DNA of 64,000 nt from Hydrogenivirga caldilitoris (GTDB taxonomy: Bacteria > Aquificota > Aquificia > Aquificales > Aquificaceae): the NCBI RefSeq assembly GCF_003664005.1, contig NZ_RCCJ01000001.1:744001-808000 (forward strand). Reading direction: 5' to 3'. Both the position numbers and the translations under genes were made by a program. The notes under the pieces were generated by a model. The model had not been told where the DNA came from, searched no databases, and saw nothing but the letters and a program-made list of their open reading frames with translations. Numbering within the stretch: the stretch's first letter is position 1; each line of letters starts with the position of its first letter. Below are positions 34,103-45,087 of the stretch, one piece after another.

Positions 34103-35311
34103 ATGAAGGGGAGACTCCTTGAAAAAATATTAAAGGACATCAATCACTTCAGTGACGAGGGTATAGGTGTACGCTTGCCAGACGGTAAGAACGTACCTGA
34201 AGGCAACGTCACTCACAGGGTTGTGTTTAAAAGCTGGAAAGCCCTTGACAGGGTCCTGAAAGACCCGGAAATGGGGTTTGGTGAGGGTTACATGAGGGGT
34301 GAGATAGAGATTGAGGGGGACCTGGAGAAGGTTCTTGTTGCCGGGAATAGGTATATAAACAACTTGGAGGGAAATAGGGGTTTTTCAGTATTGTTCTTCA
34401 AGGTTGTTAATACCCTGAGCTTTATAAACAAGCTCAAGGAGAAAGAGAATATAAAAAGACACTATGACCTGGGGAACGATTTTTACAAACTCTGGCTTGA
34501 CGAATCTATGACCTATTCCTGTGCCTTTTTCAGCTCTCCAAACATGAGTCTTGAGGAGGCTCAAAGGGAAAAGAGGAAGATAATTTATGAAAAACTTCAG
34601 CTTGAAGAGGGAGACAGACTCCTTGATATTGGTTGCGGTTGGGGTTCTATAATTTTAGAGAGTGCTGAGAATTACGGGGTCAGGAGTGTTGGAATTACCC
34701 TTTCAGAAAATCAGTACGAGTATGTAAAGGGGGAGATAAAGAGGAGAGGGCTTGAAGATAGGGTTGAGGTTTACCTTATGCACTACGCTGACCTTCCAGA
34801 GCTGGAAAGAAAGTTTAATAAGGTTGTTTCAGTGGGAATGTTTGAGCATGTAGGGAGGGAGCATTACAAAGCCTTTTTTAACACCGTTAACAGGGTTATG
34901 GATGAGGGAGGTCTTTTCCTTCTCCACACCATAGGCAAGGTTCATCCCAGTACCCAGAGCAGGTGGATAAGGAAGTATATATTCCCTGGTGGTTATCTGC
35001 CGGGTATACCTGAAGTTCTCTGCGCCTTTGAGGGGCTCAATTTCTGTCTTATAGACATAGATGACTGGAGAATACACTACTACATGACTTTAAGGGAATG
35101 GAGAAAGCGCTTCTGGGACAGGGTGGAAGAGGTTAAAGGTATGTACGGTGAGGAGTTTGTAAGGATGTGGGACCTGTATCTCGTTGCTTCTGCCGTTTCC
35201 TTCTACGTCGGAAGTAATCATCTCTTTCAGTTCCTTCTGTCTAAGGGGGTGAAGAACGACTATCCTGTCATGAGGAGAGTTTTTTTAGAGACCCCTGCCT
35301 TGCTTAGTTAA
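34103..35311 (+). CDS. cfa: Cyclopropane-fatty-acyl-phospholipid synthase
   Basis: 402 residues; adds a methylene bridge from SAM to unsaturated acyl chains of membrane lipids. N-terminal lipid-binding region (about 1-115) then a methyltransferase domain with KRHYDLGNDFYKLWLDESMTYSCAFF, SAM site LLDIGCGWGSIILESAE, VGITLSENQYEYV and GMFEHVGREHY. Length is as in the family. A very strong ribosome site (AGGAGGAGG) precedes the ATG. The 3' end overlaps the convergent ABC gene by 27 bp. Confidence 0.95.
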   Translation: MKGRLLEKILKDINHFSDEGIGVRLPDGKNVPEGNVTHRVVFKSWKALDRVLKDPEMGFGEGYMRGEIEIEGDLEKVLVAGNRYINNLEGNRGFSVLFFKVVNTLSFINKLKEKENIKRHYDLGNDFYKLWLDESMTYSCAFFSSPNMSLEEAQREKRKIIYEKLQLEEGDRLLDIGCGWGSIILESAENYGVRSVGITLSENQYEYVKGEIKRRGLEDRVEVYLMHYADLPELERKFNKVVSVGMFEHVGREHYKAFFNTVNRVMDEGGLFLLHTIGKVHPSTQSRWIRKYIFPGGYLPGIPEVLCAFEGLNFCLIDIDDWRIHYYMTLREWRKRFWDRVEEVKGMYGEEFVRMWDLYLVASAVSFYVGSNHLFQFLLSKGVKNDYPVMRRVFLETPALLS

Positions 35312-36055
35312 GCAGTCCTTCATATCACCTATGAACTCTTGAATAAAGGGGTCTGGTGAGTTGAGGACCTCCTCCGGTTCACCTATAGCGACAGTTTCCC
35401 CTTTTTTAAGGACCAAGACCCTGTCCGATATGGTAAAGGCGGATATCATATCGTGGGTTACAACTATCGCTGTTGTGCCGGTTCTTTCTCTGAGCTGGAG
35501 TATCAGCTTGTCTATAACCCTGCTCGTTATAGGGTCAAGACCAGACGTGGGCTCGTCATAAATTATGAGCTTAGGATCGGTGGCTATAGCTCTGGCTATT
35601 GATACCCTCTTTCTCATACCGCCTGAAAGCTCAGAGGGCATAAGGTCTAACACGTCCTCGTCCAGGTCCACAAGCCTGAGCTTCTCAAGTGCTATATCCC
35701 TTACCTCCCGCCTGCTCATATTCGTGTGTTCTAAGAAATAGAAGCCCACGTTTTCCCATACCTTAAGACTGTCAAACAGAGCTCCTTCCTGGAAAACGTA
35801 GCCTATATTCTTCCTGAGCTCATCAAGCTCCTGAAGAGACAGTTTTGATACCTCCTTACCGAAAACCAGGACGCGTCCTGAAGTTGGTTTCCAAAGACCT
35901 ATTATGTGCTTGGTTATAGAGGTCTTTCCGCTCCCGCTTCCTCCTATTATGGAGAATATCTCCCTTTCCGTTACCTCAAAGGATACATTCTTGAGTATCT
36001 TTCTGCCCTCTATATCCTTGTAAAGGCTCTCTACCTTAACTATAGTTCTGCTCAT
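35285..36055 (-). CDS. mlaF: ABC transporter ATPase, MlaF/Ttg2A type
   Basis: 256 residues; ATP-binding subunit of a lipid-transport ABC system (Mla/MCE type). Walker A GGSGSGKTS near 38, Q-loop YVFQEGALFDSLKVWENV, signature LSGGMRKRVSIARAIA (the GGMRKR form is typical of MlaF-type ATPases), Walker B LIIYDEPTSGLD and the switch His VVTHD. The permease (MlaE) and MCE protein (MlaD) are not in the window near it, so they must lie elsewhere. It starts inside the last codons of the MBL gene (4-bp overlap). Confidence 0.88.
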   Translation of the reverse strand: MSRTIVKVESLYKDIEGRKILKNVSFEVTEREIFSIIGGSGSGKTSITKHIIGLWKPTSGRVLVFGKEVSKLSLQELDELRKNIGYVFQEGALFDSLKVWENVGFYFLEHTNMSRREVRDIALEKLRLVDLDEDVLDLMPSELSGGMRKRVSIARAIATDPKLIIYDEPTSGLDPITSRVIDKLILQLRERTGTTAIVVTHDMISAFTISDRVLVLKKGETVAIGEPEEVLNSPDPFIQEFIGDMKDCLTKQGRGL

Positions 36056-36690
36056 ACCAGACCACCGTGCAGGTAGGGGTTGAACTTCCTCTCGTGTCCT
36101 ATCGTTGTCTCTTCATAATGCCCGCATATTACTATGGTTTCATCAGGTAGTTCAGTAAATACTCTTTTTAAAGAAGCTTTCATCTCCTCTGGATTTCCGC
36201 CAGGGAGATCCGTCCTCCCTATACTTCCTTTAAATAGGAGGTCTCCCGCTATAAGTATGTTTTCGTCCTCTATATAAAAGCAACATAGTCCGGGTGTATG
36301 TCCGGGCGTATGAAGGACTCTCAACTTTAAATCCCCCACGCTTATCTCCATACCTTCTTCAAGGTACTCGTCAGGTGGTGGGCATGGCACCGCCCCTATA
36401 TACCTGGAAAAGCCTTCCCATATCTCGTCTTCTATAAGGTAAAGGTCTTCTTTGTGAAGGTAGAAGGGGACGTTGAAATACTCCTTTACCGTTTTTACTT
36501 GACCCACATGGTCTATATGTCCATGGGTATTTAGCACACCGATAACTTCAAACTCTTTAGCTACCTCTATAATCTTCTGGGCGTCTGCGCCGGGGTCTAT
36601 TACGATAGCCTTTCCTGTCCTATCATCCGCTACCACAGAGCAGTTAACCGCAAGAGGTCCTACAGGTATAACTTCAATCACCATACCCAT
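36052..36690 (-). CDS. Metallo-beta-lactamase fold hydrolase
   Basis: 212 residues; glyoxalase II-like MBL protein. Metal motif NTHGHIDHVGQ (HxHxDH), then HTPGHTPGLCCFY, AGDLLFKGSIGRTDLPGG and a C-terminal CGHYEETTIGHERKFNPYL. The SIGRTDLPGG and GHxxxTTIGxExxxNP stretches are typical of YcbL/hydroxyacylglutathione hydrolase-like enzymes. The exact substrate is unknown. It lies 15 bp after mutS2 and overlaps mlaF by 4 bp. Confidence 0.9.
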   Translation of the reverse strand: MGMVIEVIPVGPLAVNCSVVADDRTGKAIVIDPGADAQKIIEVAKEFEVIGVLNTHGHIDHVGQVKTVKEYFNVPFYLHKEDLYLIEDEIWEGFSRYIGAVPCPPPDEYLEEGMEISVGDLKLRVLHTPGHTPGLCCFYIEDENILIAGDLLFKGSIGRTDLPGGNPEEMKASLKRVFTELPDETIVICGHYEETTIGHERKFNPYLHGGLV

Positions 36691-36705
36691 GCTTGTTTAA
36701 TGATA

Positions 36706-38976
36706 CTACTGAACATTGAGATAGACCATAGTTACACCGGAACCCCCCTCTTTTGGGTAAGCTTCTCTGTAAAACCTCACCTTGTCCGATTTGGAAAGGA
36801 ATTCGTGAACAACCTGTTTTAAGACCCCCTTTCCTATGCCGTGCACCACCCTAACACTTTTATGTCCCGCTGCGTAAGCCTCCTCTATGAACTTTTCAAG
36901 TTCCAAAAGAGCTGTATTTGCGTCCATACCTATAAGGTTTATCTCAGTCCTTGCCAATGTACCCTTAGGCACCTGAGGCTCCTTCTTACCAGGAGTTTTC
37001 TTGAGCTTGATGAGTGAGTCAATGTCAATCCAGATTCTCATACCCTCAAGGTTAACGTAAGCTTTCCCCTCCTTTATCTGGGAAACCCTTCCCTTCTTGC
37101 CCATAAACTCAACCATGTCCCCAACTTTTATCTCTTCCTTTTCTTCTCTGGGCATAAAGAGTTTTAACTGTTTCTCTTGCTCCCTGATAAAGTCCTCAAG
37201 CTCTTCCTTAGTTTTTGCCTTTTTGAGGACTTCCTGCCCTTCGTTTATCAGCTTTCTTAAATACTCCTTAGCCTCCTTATAAGCTTCCTTCCAGCCTCTC
37301 CTTTTAAATTCCATATACTCTCTGTATAGTTCTTCATACTTCTCCTTCTCCTTACTGAGTTCTTCCTTGAGATTTTCAAGTTCTTCCAGTTTCTCCTCGT
37401 ATTCCCTCGTGTAATCGGAGAGCTTCTCCATTGCGCTCATGTATTCCCTGCCCTCCGCTTTAATGCTTGATTTTGCAATTTCTATGACTTCCTCGGGAAT
37501 CCCGCATCTGCTTGCAACCTCAAAAGCCATGCTCTCCCCTATGGTGTTGTAGGCGATTTTGTATAGGGGCTTTAGGGTTTCTCTATCAAAGAGGACACTC
37601 CCTGGAACGAAGTAGTCAGAATTTACCGCGTAGACTTTTATAGGCGTGTGATGGGTATTGGCGAAAACCCAAGCTCCTCGCTTCTTCAGATACTCCAGTA
37701 TTCCTATGCCTAAGGCTGAGCCCTCTACAGGGTCTGTTCCCGCTCCAAGTTCATCCAGGAGCACGAGGGTGTTTTCATCGCTGTTTGGTAGGAACTGGGC
37801 TATATTCGTCATATGGGATGAGAAAGTTGAAAGGTTCTGCTCTATGCTTTGCTCATCTCCGATATCTGCAAAAACCCTCTGAAAAACTCTCAGAATGCTC
37901 CCCTCTTGTACAGGGACCGGTATGGCGCTCTGAACCATAAGGGTAACTAAACCTAAGGTTTTTAAAGCTACCGTTTTGCCTCCGGTGTTGGGACCTGTAA
38001 GTATGAGCCCCTTCTTCTCTTTGATGACTATGTTCACCGGAACGGTATCTGGGTTTATCAGAGCAAGGATAGGATGTTTTACTTCTTTCAATTCAATATG
38101 TCCAGCTAACTGGGGAAACTTACCCCCGATGGCTTCCGCAAATTTCCTTTTTGCCTGAAGCAGGTCAATCTTCACGAGGGTTTCAAAGCTCTCTTCTATT
38201 TTGGGAGCGAAATCCCCTACGTAAGAGGTTATCCTTCTGAGTACCTTTATAGTTTCCTCCTCTTCCCTCGCTTTCAACTCTGTGAGCTTGTTGTTCAACT
38301 GAATTACAAACTGGGGTTCAACATAGGTTGTGTAACCGGAAGAGGAGGTGCCATGGATTATGCCAAATATCTTTTTAACCTGAGAGCTTTTCACAGGAAC
38401 AACGTAACGGTTATTCCGGAGAGTTATTATCCTGTCAGTGAATACCTTGTCCGCATCTGGTCTCCTCAATAGGCTCTCAAGCCTGTCCATTATCTCCTTT
38501 TCCAGACCCCTTATGCTTTTTCTAAGGTTAAAGAGCTCCTCGCTTGCCTCATCTTTAACGAAACCCCTTCTGTCAATCGTAGACTCTATAAGGTTCTCCA
38601 GTGAGGAGAATAGGTGTAGCCTCCTTGAAAGTCTTCTCAACGGGACTTTGTTTTCCGCTTCGCTCCCTATAACCTTCCTAACTTCCTTTATGAGTTTCAA
38701 AGTGTTCTGGAGTTTTAGTAGTTCCTCAACACTGAGGGACGCCCCCTCAATTCTTGACCTCTTAAGAAGCTCCCTTATATCCTCAAAGTTATAGAGAGTC
38801 AGCCCATCAACTTGGGTGAAGCTGTTGAAAAGCTCTATCTCAGAATTGATCTCCTCCAGGGAAGTCATAGGACTTAAATTCTCTATCACCTCATTGGTTG
38901 CGGGAGAGTTGGTAAATTCCTTTAACTTCTCTTTAACTTTGTGGAACTCAAGCTTCTGTAAGTCCTGCTCTCTCAT
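36706..38976 (-). CDS. mutS2: MutS2 ATPase/endonuclease
   Basis: 756 residues. Core and clamp helices (1-300), then the ATPase with Walker A GPNTGGKTVALKTLGL near 325, Walker B LVLLDELGAGTDPVEGSALG and THHTPIK. A long coiled coil (about 500-620) and KOW-like segment follow, then the C-terminal Smr domain (675-756) with VVHGIGKGVLKQ. MutS2 proteins suppress homologous recombination and/or act on stalled ribosomes. The usual Smr LDLRG motif reads INLIG here. The gene overlaps dapB by 4 bp. Confidence 0.95.
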   Translation of the reverse strand: MREQDLQKLEFHKVKEKLKEFTNSPATNEVIENLSPMTSLEEINSEIELFNSFTQVDGLTLYNFEDIRELLKRSRIEGASLSVEELLKLQNTLKLIKEVRKVIGSEAENKVPLRRLSRRLHLFSSLENLIESTIDRRGFVKDEASEELFNLRKSIRGLEKEIMDRLESLLRRPDADKVFTDRIITLRNNRYVVPVKSSQVKKIFGIIHGTSSSGYTTYVEPQFVIQLNNKLTELKAREEEETIKVLRRITSYVGDFAPKIEESFETLVKIDLLQAKRKFAEAIGGKFPQLAGHIELKEVKHPILALINPDTVPVNIVIKEKKGLILTGPNTGGKTVALKTLGLVTLMVQSAIPVPVQEGSILRVFQRVFADIGDEQSIEQNLSTFSSHMTNIAQFLPNSDENTLVLLDELGAGTDPVEGSALGIGILEYLKKRGAWVFANTHHTPIKVYAVNSDYFVPGSVLFDRETLKPLYKIAYNTIGESMAFEVASRCGIPEEVIEIAKSSIKAEGREYMSAMEKLSDYTREYEEKLEELENLKEELSKEKEKYEELYREYMEFKRRGWKEAYKEAKEYLRKLINEGQEVLKKAKTKEELEDFIREQEKQLKLFMPREEKEEIKVGDMVEFMGKKGRVSQIKEGKAYVNLEGMRIWIDIDSLIKLKKTPGKKEPQVPKGTLARTEINLIGMDANTALLELEKFIEEAYAAGHKSVRVVHGIGKGVLKQVVHEFLSKSDKVRFYREAYPKEGGSGVTMVYLNVQ

Positions 38977-39770
38977 AGATTCAGTACATCAAACATGGTG
39001 TACATACCGGGTTTTTTACCCTTTATCCATTTTGCTGCTTCAAGAGCTCCCTTTGCAAAGGTGTCCCTGGAACTTGCCCTGTGGGTTAACTCTATCCTCT
39101 CTCCAAAACCAAGAAAGTAAACGGTATGGTCTCCAACAACATCGCCTCCCCTTACAGCAAAAACACCGAGCTCCCCCTCTTTCCTGGGTGATTCTCCTTC
39201 TCTTCCGTAAATGACCTCGTCCAGTCGTGCGCTTTCTTTGAGTATCTGTGCAAGTTTGACAGCCGTTCCGCTCGGTGCATCCTTCTTGAATCTGTGATGT
39301 ATCTCTACAACCTCTACATCAAAGTTTTTGTCTTTTAAAACCCTTGCAGCAGTCTCAACGAGCTTGAACAGGAGATTTACCCCAAGGCTCATATTGGGGG
39401 AAAACAAAACTGGAGCGGTTTTGGATGCCTCCTCTATCTCGGATAGCTCCTGGGAGGTAAATCCTGTCGTGCCTATCACCACAGCTTTTCCGTCAAGGGT
39501 TGCAAGCTTGGTATGTCCTACCGCTGCTGTCGTATTACCCGAAAATTCTATCACCACGTCGCAGGAAGGTAAAAGCTCTTCCAGTCTGCTTGTAAGTGGG
39601 ACACCCTTGAGCTCTGCTTGCCCGATTGCCTCTCCCAGGTCAATGGAGGGTATACAGTCAGGATGCTCAACTCCTCCAACCACTCTCACCTCTTGGTCCT
39701 GCAGGGAAAGCTCTATTATACGCCTTCCCATACGACCGAGAGCTCCACAAACAACTATCCTTGTGCTCAT
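38973..39770 (-). CDS. dapB: 4-hydroxy-tetrahydrodipicolinate reductase
   Basis: 265 residues; NAD(P)H-dependent step of the lysine/diaminopimelate pathway. Nucleotide motif VVCGALGRMGRRI, EFSGN, GTTGFTSQEL, SPNMSLGVNLLFKLVE, the catalytic E-I-H-H-R-F-K-K-DAPSGTA segment and C-terminal GFGERIELTHRASSRDTFAKGALEAAKWI. Both ends overlap neighbours by 4 bp (81-residue gene upstream, mutS2 downstream), so the run is translationally coupled. Confidence 0.97.
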   Translation of the reverse strand: MSTRIVVCGALGRMGRRIIELSLQDQEVRVVGGVEHPDCIPSIDLGEAIGQAELKGVPLTSRLEELLPSCDVVIEFSGNTTAAVGHTKLATLDGKAVVIGTTGFTSQELSEIEEASKTAPVLFSPNMSLGVNLLFKLVETAARVLKDKNFDVEVVEIHHRFKKDAPSGTAVKLAQILKESARLDEVIYGREGESPRKEGELGVFAVRGGDVVGDHTVYFLGFGERIELTHRASSRDTFAKGALEAAKWIKGKKPGMYTMFDVLNL

Positions 39771-40012
39771 TCTTCCTCCCCGAATATCATACCCTCAAGC
39801 TCACTGACTGCTTCTTCAGCCTGGTCCGGAGGGACGACCGAGGGATACAGTGCAACCTTCACCCCTTCCTTGAAGAGGAACTTTGCCACCAGGTCCTGGA
39901 GCTTTTCCATCTCCTCAGGGGTTAAGTCATCCCTGATGCTCTCCTCAATAGGCCTGTTGGTTACAAAGAAACCCACCAAACTGAATGGAACTGCAACATA
40001 CTGCTCTTCCAT
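39767..40012 (-). CDS. Small acidic hypothetical protein (81 aa), head of the dapB operon
   Basis: 81 residues, unrecognised. It has an N-terminal strand-like segment (MEEQYVAVPFSLVGFFVT), an acidic helical middle (DLTPEEMEKLQDLVAKFLF), a central VKVALYPSVVPPDQAEEAVSELEGM and an acidic end. No signal or TM segment. It overlaps dapB by 4 bp and begins the operon 81aa-dapB-mutS2-MBL-mlaF. GAGGTGAGC upstream is a good ribosome site. It is divergent from the DUF374 gene. Confidence 0.7.
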   Translation of the reverse strand: MEEQYVAVPFSLVGFFVTNRPIEESIRDDLTPEEMEKLQDLVAKFLFKEGVKVALYPSVVPPDQAEEAVSELEGMIFGEEE

Positions 40013-40053
40013 AGCTCACCTCACAACCAGTTTTTAGTAATAATATCATCTAC

Positions 40054-40701
40054 ATGCGTAAAAGAGTTAAGTTAATCAAATTCAAACTTATCCTTGCCCT
40101 TATGCCAGTGATAGTGCTGCTGACGAGGATTCTTGCAAGGACTATACGCTGGAAGAAGAGGTACGACTTTGATAAGGATAGGGGAACTATATATGCAATA
40201 TGGCATGGACAGGCTCTTGCCCTTGCTATGTTCGGGATGGACAGAGGTATATACACCCTTGCAAGCAGGTTCAGGGATGGGGAGATAGCAACCGCGCTCT
40301 TGAAAGGTCTGGGTTTCAACGTGGTGAGGGGTTCAACTGAAGAAGGGAAAGTTGAAAAGGGGGGCAGGACAGGAACCCTCAAGCTTATAGATGCCCTAAA
40401 GAGAGGTAAAAATGTTGCTATAACCGTTGATGGTCCTAAAGGTCCTGCCTTCAAGGTGAAAAAAGGTGTTGTTTTCCTTGCTCAGAAAACCGGGGCGAAG
40501 ATAATACCAGCCGTAGTCAAATTTGAGCGTGCCAAGATTCTGAACTCTTGGGACAGGTTTACGATTCCCTACCCTTTCACGAAGGGTGTGGTTGTCATCG
40601 GAATGCCAATAGAGGTTAAGGAAGGAGATGACCTTGAGCTTAAGAGGCTTGAGTTAGAAAAGGCTCTCTCTGGGCTTTCTTCTTCGGAGGTTTCTTTTTA
40701 G
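40054..40701 (+). CDS. DUF374 lysophospholipid acyltransferase-like protein
   Basis: 215 residues. One N-terminal membrane segment (about 10-27), then an acyltransferase-like domain: AIWHGQALAL (the conserved His region of DUF374), ASRFRDGEIATALLKGLGFNVVRGST, GKNVAITVDGPKGPAFKVKKGVVFLAQKTGAKIIP. The family is related to LpxL/PlsC-type acyltransferases and probably acts in lipid A or phospholipid acylation. TAATAT at 40041-40046 lies seven bases before the ATG with no ribosome site, suggesting a leaderless mRNA. The last 62 bp overlap the convergent antiporter gene. Confidence 0.85.
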   Translation: MRKRVKLIKFKLILALMPVIVLLTRILARTIRWKKRYDFDKDRGTIYAIWHGQALALAMFGMDRGIYTLASRFRDGEIATALLKGLGFNVVRGSTEEGKVEKGGRTGTLKLIDALKRGKNVAITVDGPKGPAFKVKKGVVFLAQKTGAKIIPAVVKFERAKILNSWDRFTIPYPFTKGVVVIGMPIEVKEGDDLELKRLELEKALSGLSSSEVSF

Positions 40702-41830
40702 GTGGATAGAATATGTCCGCTACTCTTGGAGCAATCACAAACAGGAAGCTACCTATTAAAGCCGTTGCGAAGATAAAGGGTATAGATAAGATTTTGACAG
40801 AGGGTTCTAGAGAAGCTATCACAACAGAGAATTCACCTCGCGGGACAAAAGAGAGAGAAGTTCTGAGTCTGGTTTTCTTCTTCATTCCGTAAAGGTAAGC
40901 GGCAAGGTAAGTTGATATAACTTTAAGGACTATACCCAGGGCTATAAGCAGCAGGACAAACCTCAGGTCTTGAGGAAGTGAGAGAGAACTCTCATAGGCA
41001 AAGAAGAAGAAAAAGATACCTATGGATAGCTCCTTTAGAGCAGAGAGGTGGTGCTCAATGCTTTCCATCACTCTGGTCTCTGGAACAAGCACACCTAAAA
41101 GAAAAGCTCCCAAGGCTTCTGAAAGCCCAGCCTCCTTAAAGGAAACACCTATAACCATTATCAGACCAAGGAGGAAGAACACAAAGCTTTCCTCCTCGGA
41201 TACTCTGTCAAGCCAGGGTTGAATCTTAGGCATGAGGAGCTTGTAAAACAGATAAAAAACCGTTAAAACCAGGACTATTTTAAAAAGACTTATGGGCAAC
41301 GTTCCCGGGTCAACACTTCCAAACTCCACAACGGGAATAAGGACAGAGAGGAGTATTATCGCAACCAGGTCTTCAAATATGAGAATTCCAATGAGTAGTT
41401 CTGCCTCTGGAGAAGCCAACCTTTTAAAATCCATAAGTAGTTTTGCAACTATGGAGGTGCTGGAGGGGTAAAAGACCCCCGCTATCAGCAGTGAGAGTAT
41501 CGGGTCAAAACCGAACATTAAGGAGAGGAGGAAGACGGGAAAGAAATTAAAAAGAAGGTCAACCACACCCGGCTTCCATATAGAGACCATGTTTCTGAGC
41601 CTTTCAAAGGAATATTCAAGACCTATGAAGAAGAACAGGAGTATTATGCCCGCCTCTTTAAAGAGCTCTATTAACCGTGTGCTTTCAGGGTGCACCCAGA
41701 ACTTGGCTAAAAAGCCTACAAGTAGATAGGAGATTATCGGAGGTACCCTTACCTTCTTTAGGATATAGGCAGACAGAAACATTATTATGAAGAGTAGATT
41801 TATCTGTATGAAGGTTAGAGAATGCTCCAT
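40640..41830 (-). CDS. CPA2-family cation:proton antiporter, KhtU-like
   Basis: 396 residues with about 12 predicted TM helices of the Kef/KhtU type (VPPIISYLLVGFLAKF; GIILLFFFIGLEYSFERLRN; GVFYPSSTSIVAKLL; ILIFEDLVAIILLSVLIPV; FVPRGEFSVVIASL). The upstream gene encodes a KhtT-like regulator with a TrkA-C domain, 3 bp away, so the pair probably forms a K+/H+ antiporter. There is no RCK/TrkA-N domain on the pump itself. The C-terminus is a Pro/Lys tail encoded in the 62-bp overlap with the DUF374 gene. Confidence 0.88.
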   Translation of the reverse strand: MEHSLTFIQINLLFIIMFLSAYILKKVRVPPIISYLLVGFLAKFWVHPESTRLIELFKEAGIILLFFFIGLEYSFERLRNMVSIWKPGVVDLLFNFFPVFLLSLMFGFDPILSLLIAGVFYPSSTSIVAKLLMDFKRLASPEAELLIGILIFEDLVAIILLSVLIPVVEFGSVDPGTLPISLFKIVLVLTVFYLFYKLLMPKIQPWLDRVSEEESFVFFLLGLIMVIGVSFKEAGLSEALGAFLLGVLVPETRVMESIEHHLSALKELSIGIFFFFFAYESSLSLPQDLRFVLLLIALGIVLKVISTYLAAYLYGMKKKTRLRTSLSFVPRGEFSVVIASLEPSVKILSIPFIFATALIGSFLFVIAPRVADIFYPPKKKPPKKKAQREPFLTQAS

Positions 41831-41833
41831 AGT

Positions 41834-42325
41834 TCAGGTGTAACACTCGCCGCAGTATTCAAGGAAGCTATTTATGTGCTGTCTTGTCCCCACAACTACA
41901 AGGGTGTCTCCAGGCTTTATAACGGTATCATATGGGTCTGGACTGACTATCATATCCTCTCCCCTTATTATTGCAACTATTGAGGCTTTTGTCTTCTTCC
42001 TTATCTGGGCTTCGGCTATAGTCTTATTCACAAGGTTTGAGCCTTCTCCCACCCTGACCCACTCCATGACCATCTCCTTCATTATGAGCTCCATCTTCTC
42101 CGGAGCTACGGGTTGATAGGTAGTGCCAGCGAGTAAAAAGCCCAAATCCTTAGCTTCATCCTCGGTAAGGGATATTACGCAGGTGGGCTCCTCTTCCTCC
42201 TGCTCTATTATGTAAAGCTCTCTTCTGCCGGTGTTGTGAATTATAAGGGTAAGTTCTCCACCGTCTTCAAGTTCAAGGGTGTACCTCTTCCCCACCCCCG
42301 GTAAGTCAGTTTCCCTAAACCTCAT
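41834..42325 (-). CDS. KhtT-like antiporter regulatory subunit with TrkA-C domain
   Basis: 163 residues. An N-terminal KhtT-type domain (DLPGVGKRYTLELEDGGELTLIIHNTGRRELYII) and a C-terminal RCK_C/TrkA-C domain (NKTIAEAQIRKKTKASIVAIIRGEDMIVSPDPYDTVIKPGDTLVVVGTRQHI), which binds nucleotide second messengers in relatives. A cysteine-rich end (YCGECYT) is unusual. It sits between guaB (6-bp gap) and the antiporter gene, so the three form one operon with guaB first. Confidence 0.88.
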   Translation of the reverse strand: MRFRETDLPGVGKRYTLELEDGGELTLIIHNTGRRELYIIEQEEEEPTCVISLTEDEAKDLGFLLAGTTYQPVAPEKMELIMKEMVMEWVRVGEGSNLVNKTIAEAQIRKKTKASIVAIIRGEDMIVSPDPYDTVIKPGDTLVVVGTRQHINSFLEYCGECYT

Positions 42326-42331
42326 TGAACC

Positions 42332-44312
<1,981 letters not shown>

Positions 44313-44316
<4 letters not shown>

Positions 44317-44759
44317 ATCTCTTCAGAATCCACAATTATGGTTACGGGACCCCAGTTCCTTATAAACACATCCATCATAGCTCCAAAGATGCCTGTTTCA
44401 ACCCTCACACCCTCTCTTCTCAGCCTCTCAACAAACCTGTTGTAAAGCTCCTCCGCCCTGGCAGGCTCCTCCGCAAGCTCAAAACTTGGTCTCCTCCCCT
44501 TCTTTACATTCGCATACAGCGTAAATTGAGACACCACAAGAGCCTCACCACCTATGTCAAGCAAGGAGTGCTGGAATTTACCGCTCTCGTCTTCAAATAT
44601 GCGGAGGTTGACTATCTTACGAACGAGCTTTTCTATGTCTTCTTCGCTATCTCCTTTCTTTACACCGAGCAATATGTTTAAGCCCTTCCCTATCCTTCCA
44701 ACAACTCTGTCGTTAACCTTGACGAAAGATTCTTCAACTCTTTGCACTACCGCTTTCAT
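44313..44759 (-). CDS. dtd: D-aminoacyl-tRNA deacylase
   Basis: 148 residues; removes D-amino acids (and glycine from tRNA-Ala) mischarged on tRNA. MKAVVQRVEESFVKV at the start, catalytic SQFTLYANVKKGRRPSF and the Gly-cisPro region NWGPVTIIVDS at the C-terminus are all present. Family length about 145-150. TATAAT (44773-44768) lies eight bases upstream of the ATG. The next gene overlaps by 4 bp. Confidence 0.95.
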
Positions 44760-44806
44760 GGAAGAAGATTATAATTTTTATACAACCATAAGATGGGAGG
44801 GAAAGG

Positions 44807-45085
44807 ATGGAAGACCAAGAGCTCAGGCTGGAAGAACTCTACGAACTTATAGAGGAGGTAGATTCAGTTAAGAATCCCACGTGGAGGGAAGTAGAGGACT
44901 TAAACTACAGACTGAGGAAATTCCTTGAAGCTCTGCTGATAAGGACTAAGTACGATTATGAACTTCTTGACCTTTACTACAGGGTAGGGGAGAACTATGA
45001 GGAGATAAAGGGAAACCCTTCAAGAGGCTTAAAAACTATAAGGGAAATACTCATATCAGTAGTAAGAAAGCTTGAAGGCGAATAG
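44807..45085 (+). CDS. Small helical hypothetical protein (92 aa)
   Basis: 92 residues, unrecognised, acidic and helical with several Tyr-Glu/Tyr-Arg pairs (TKYDYELLDLYYRVGENYEEIKG). No membrane segment. GGGAGGGAAAGG just before the ATG is a clear ribosome site and codon use matches neighbours. It is a single-gene unit divergent from dtd, and its stop is two bases from the convergent WD40 gene stop. Confidence 0.65.
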   Translation: MEDQELRLEELYELIEEVDSVKNPTWREVEDLNYRLRKFLEALLIRTKYDYELLDLYYRVGENYEEIKGNPSRGLKTIREILISVVRKLEGE

Positions 45086-45087
45086 TT

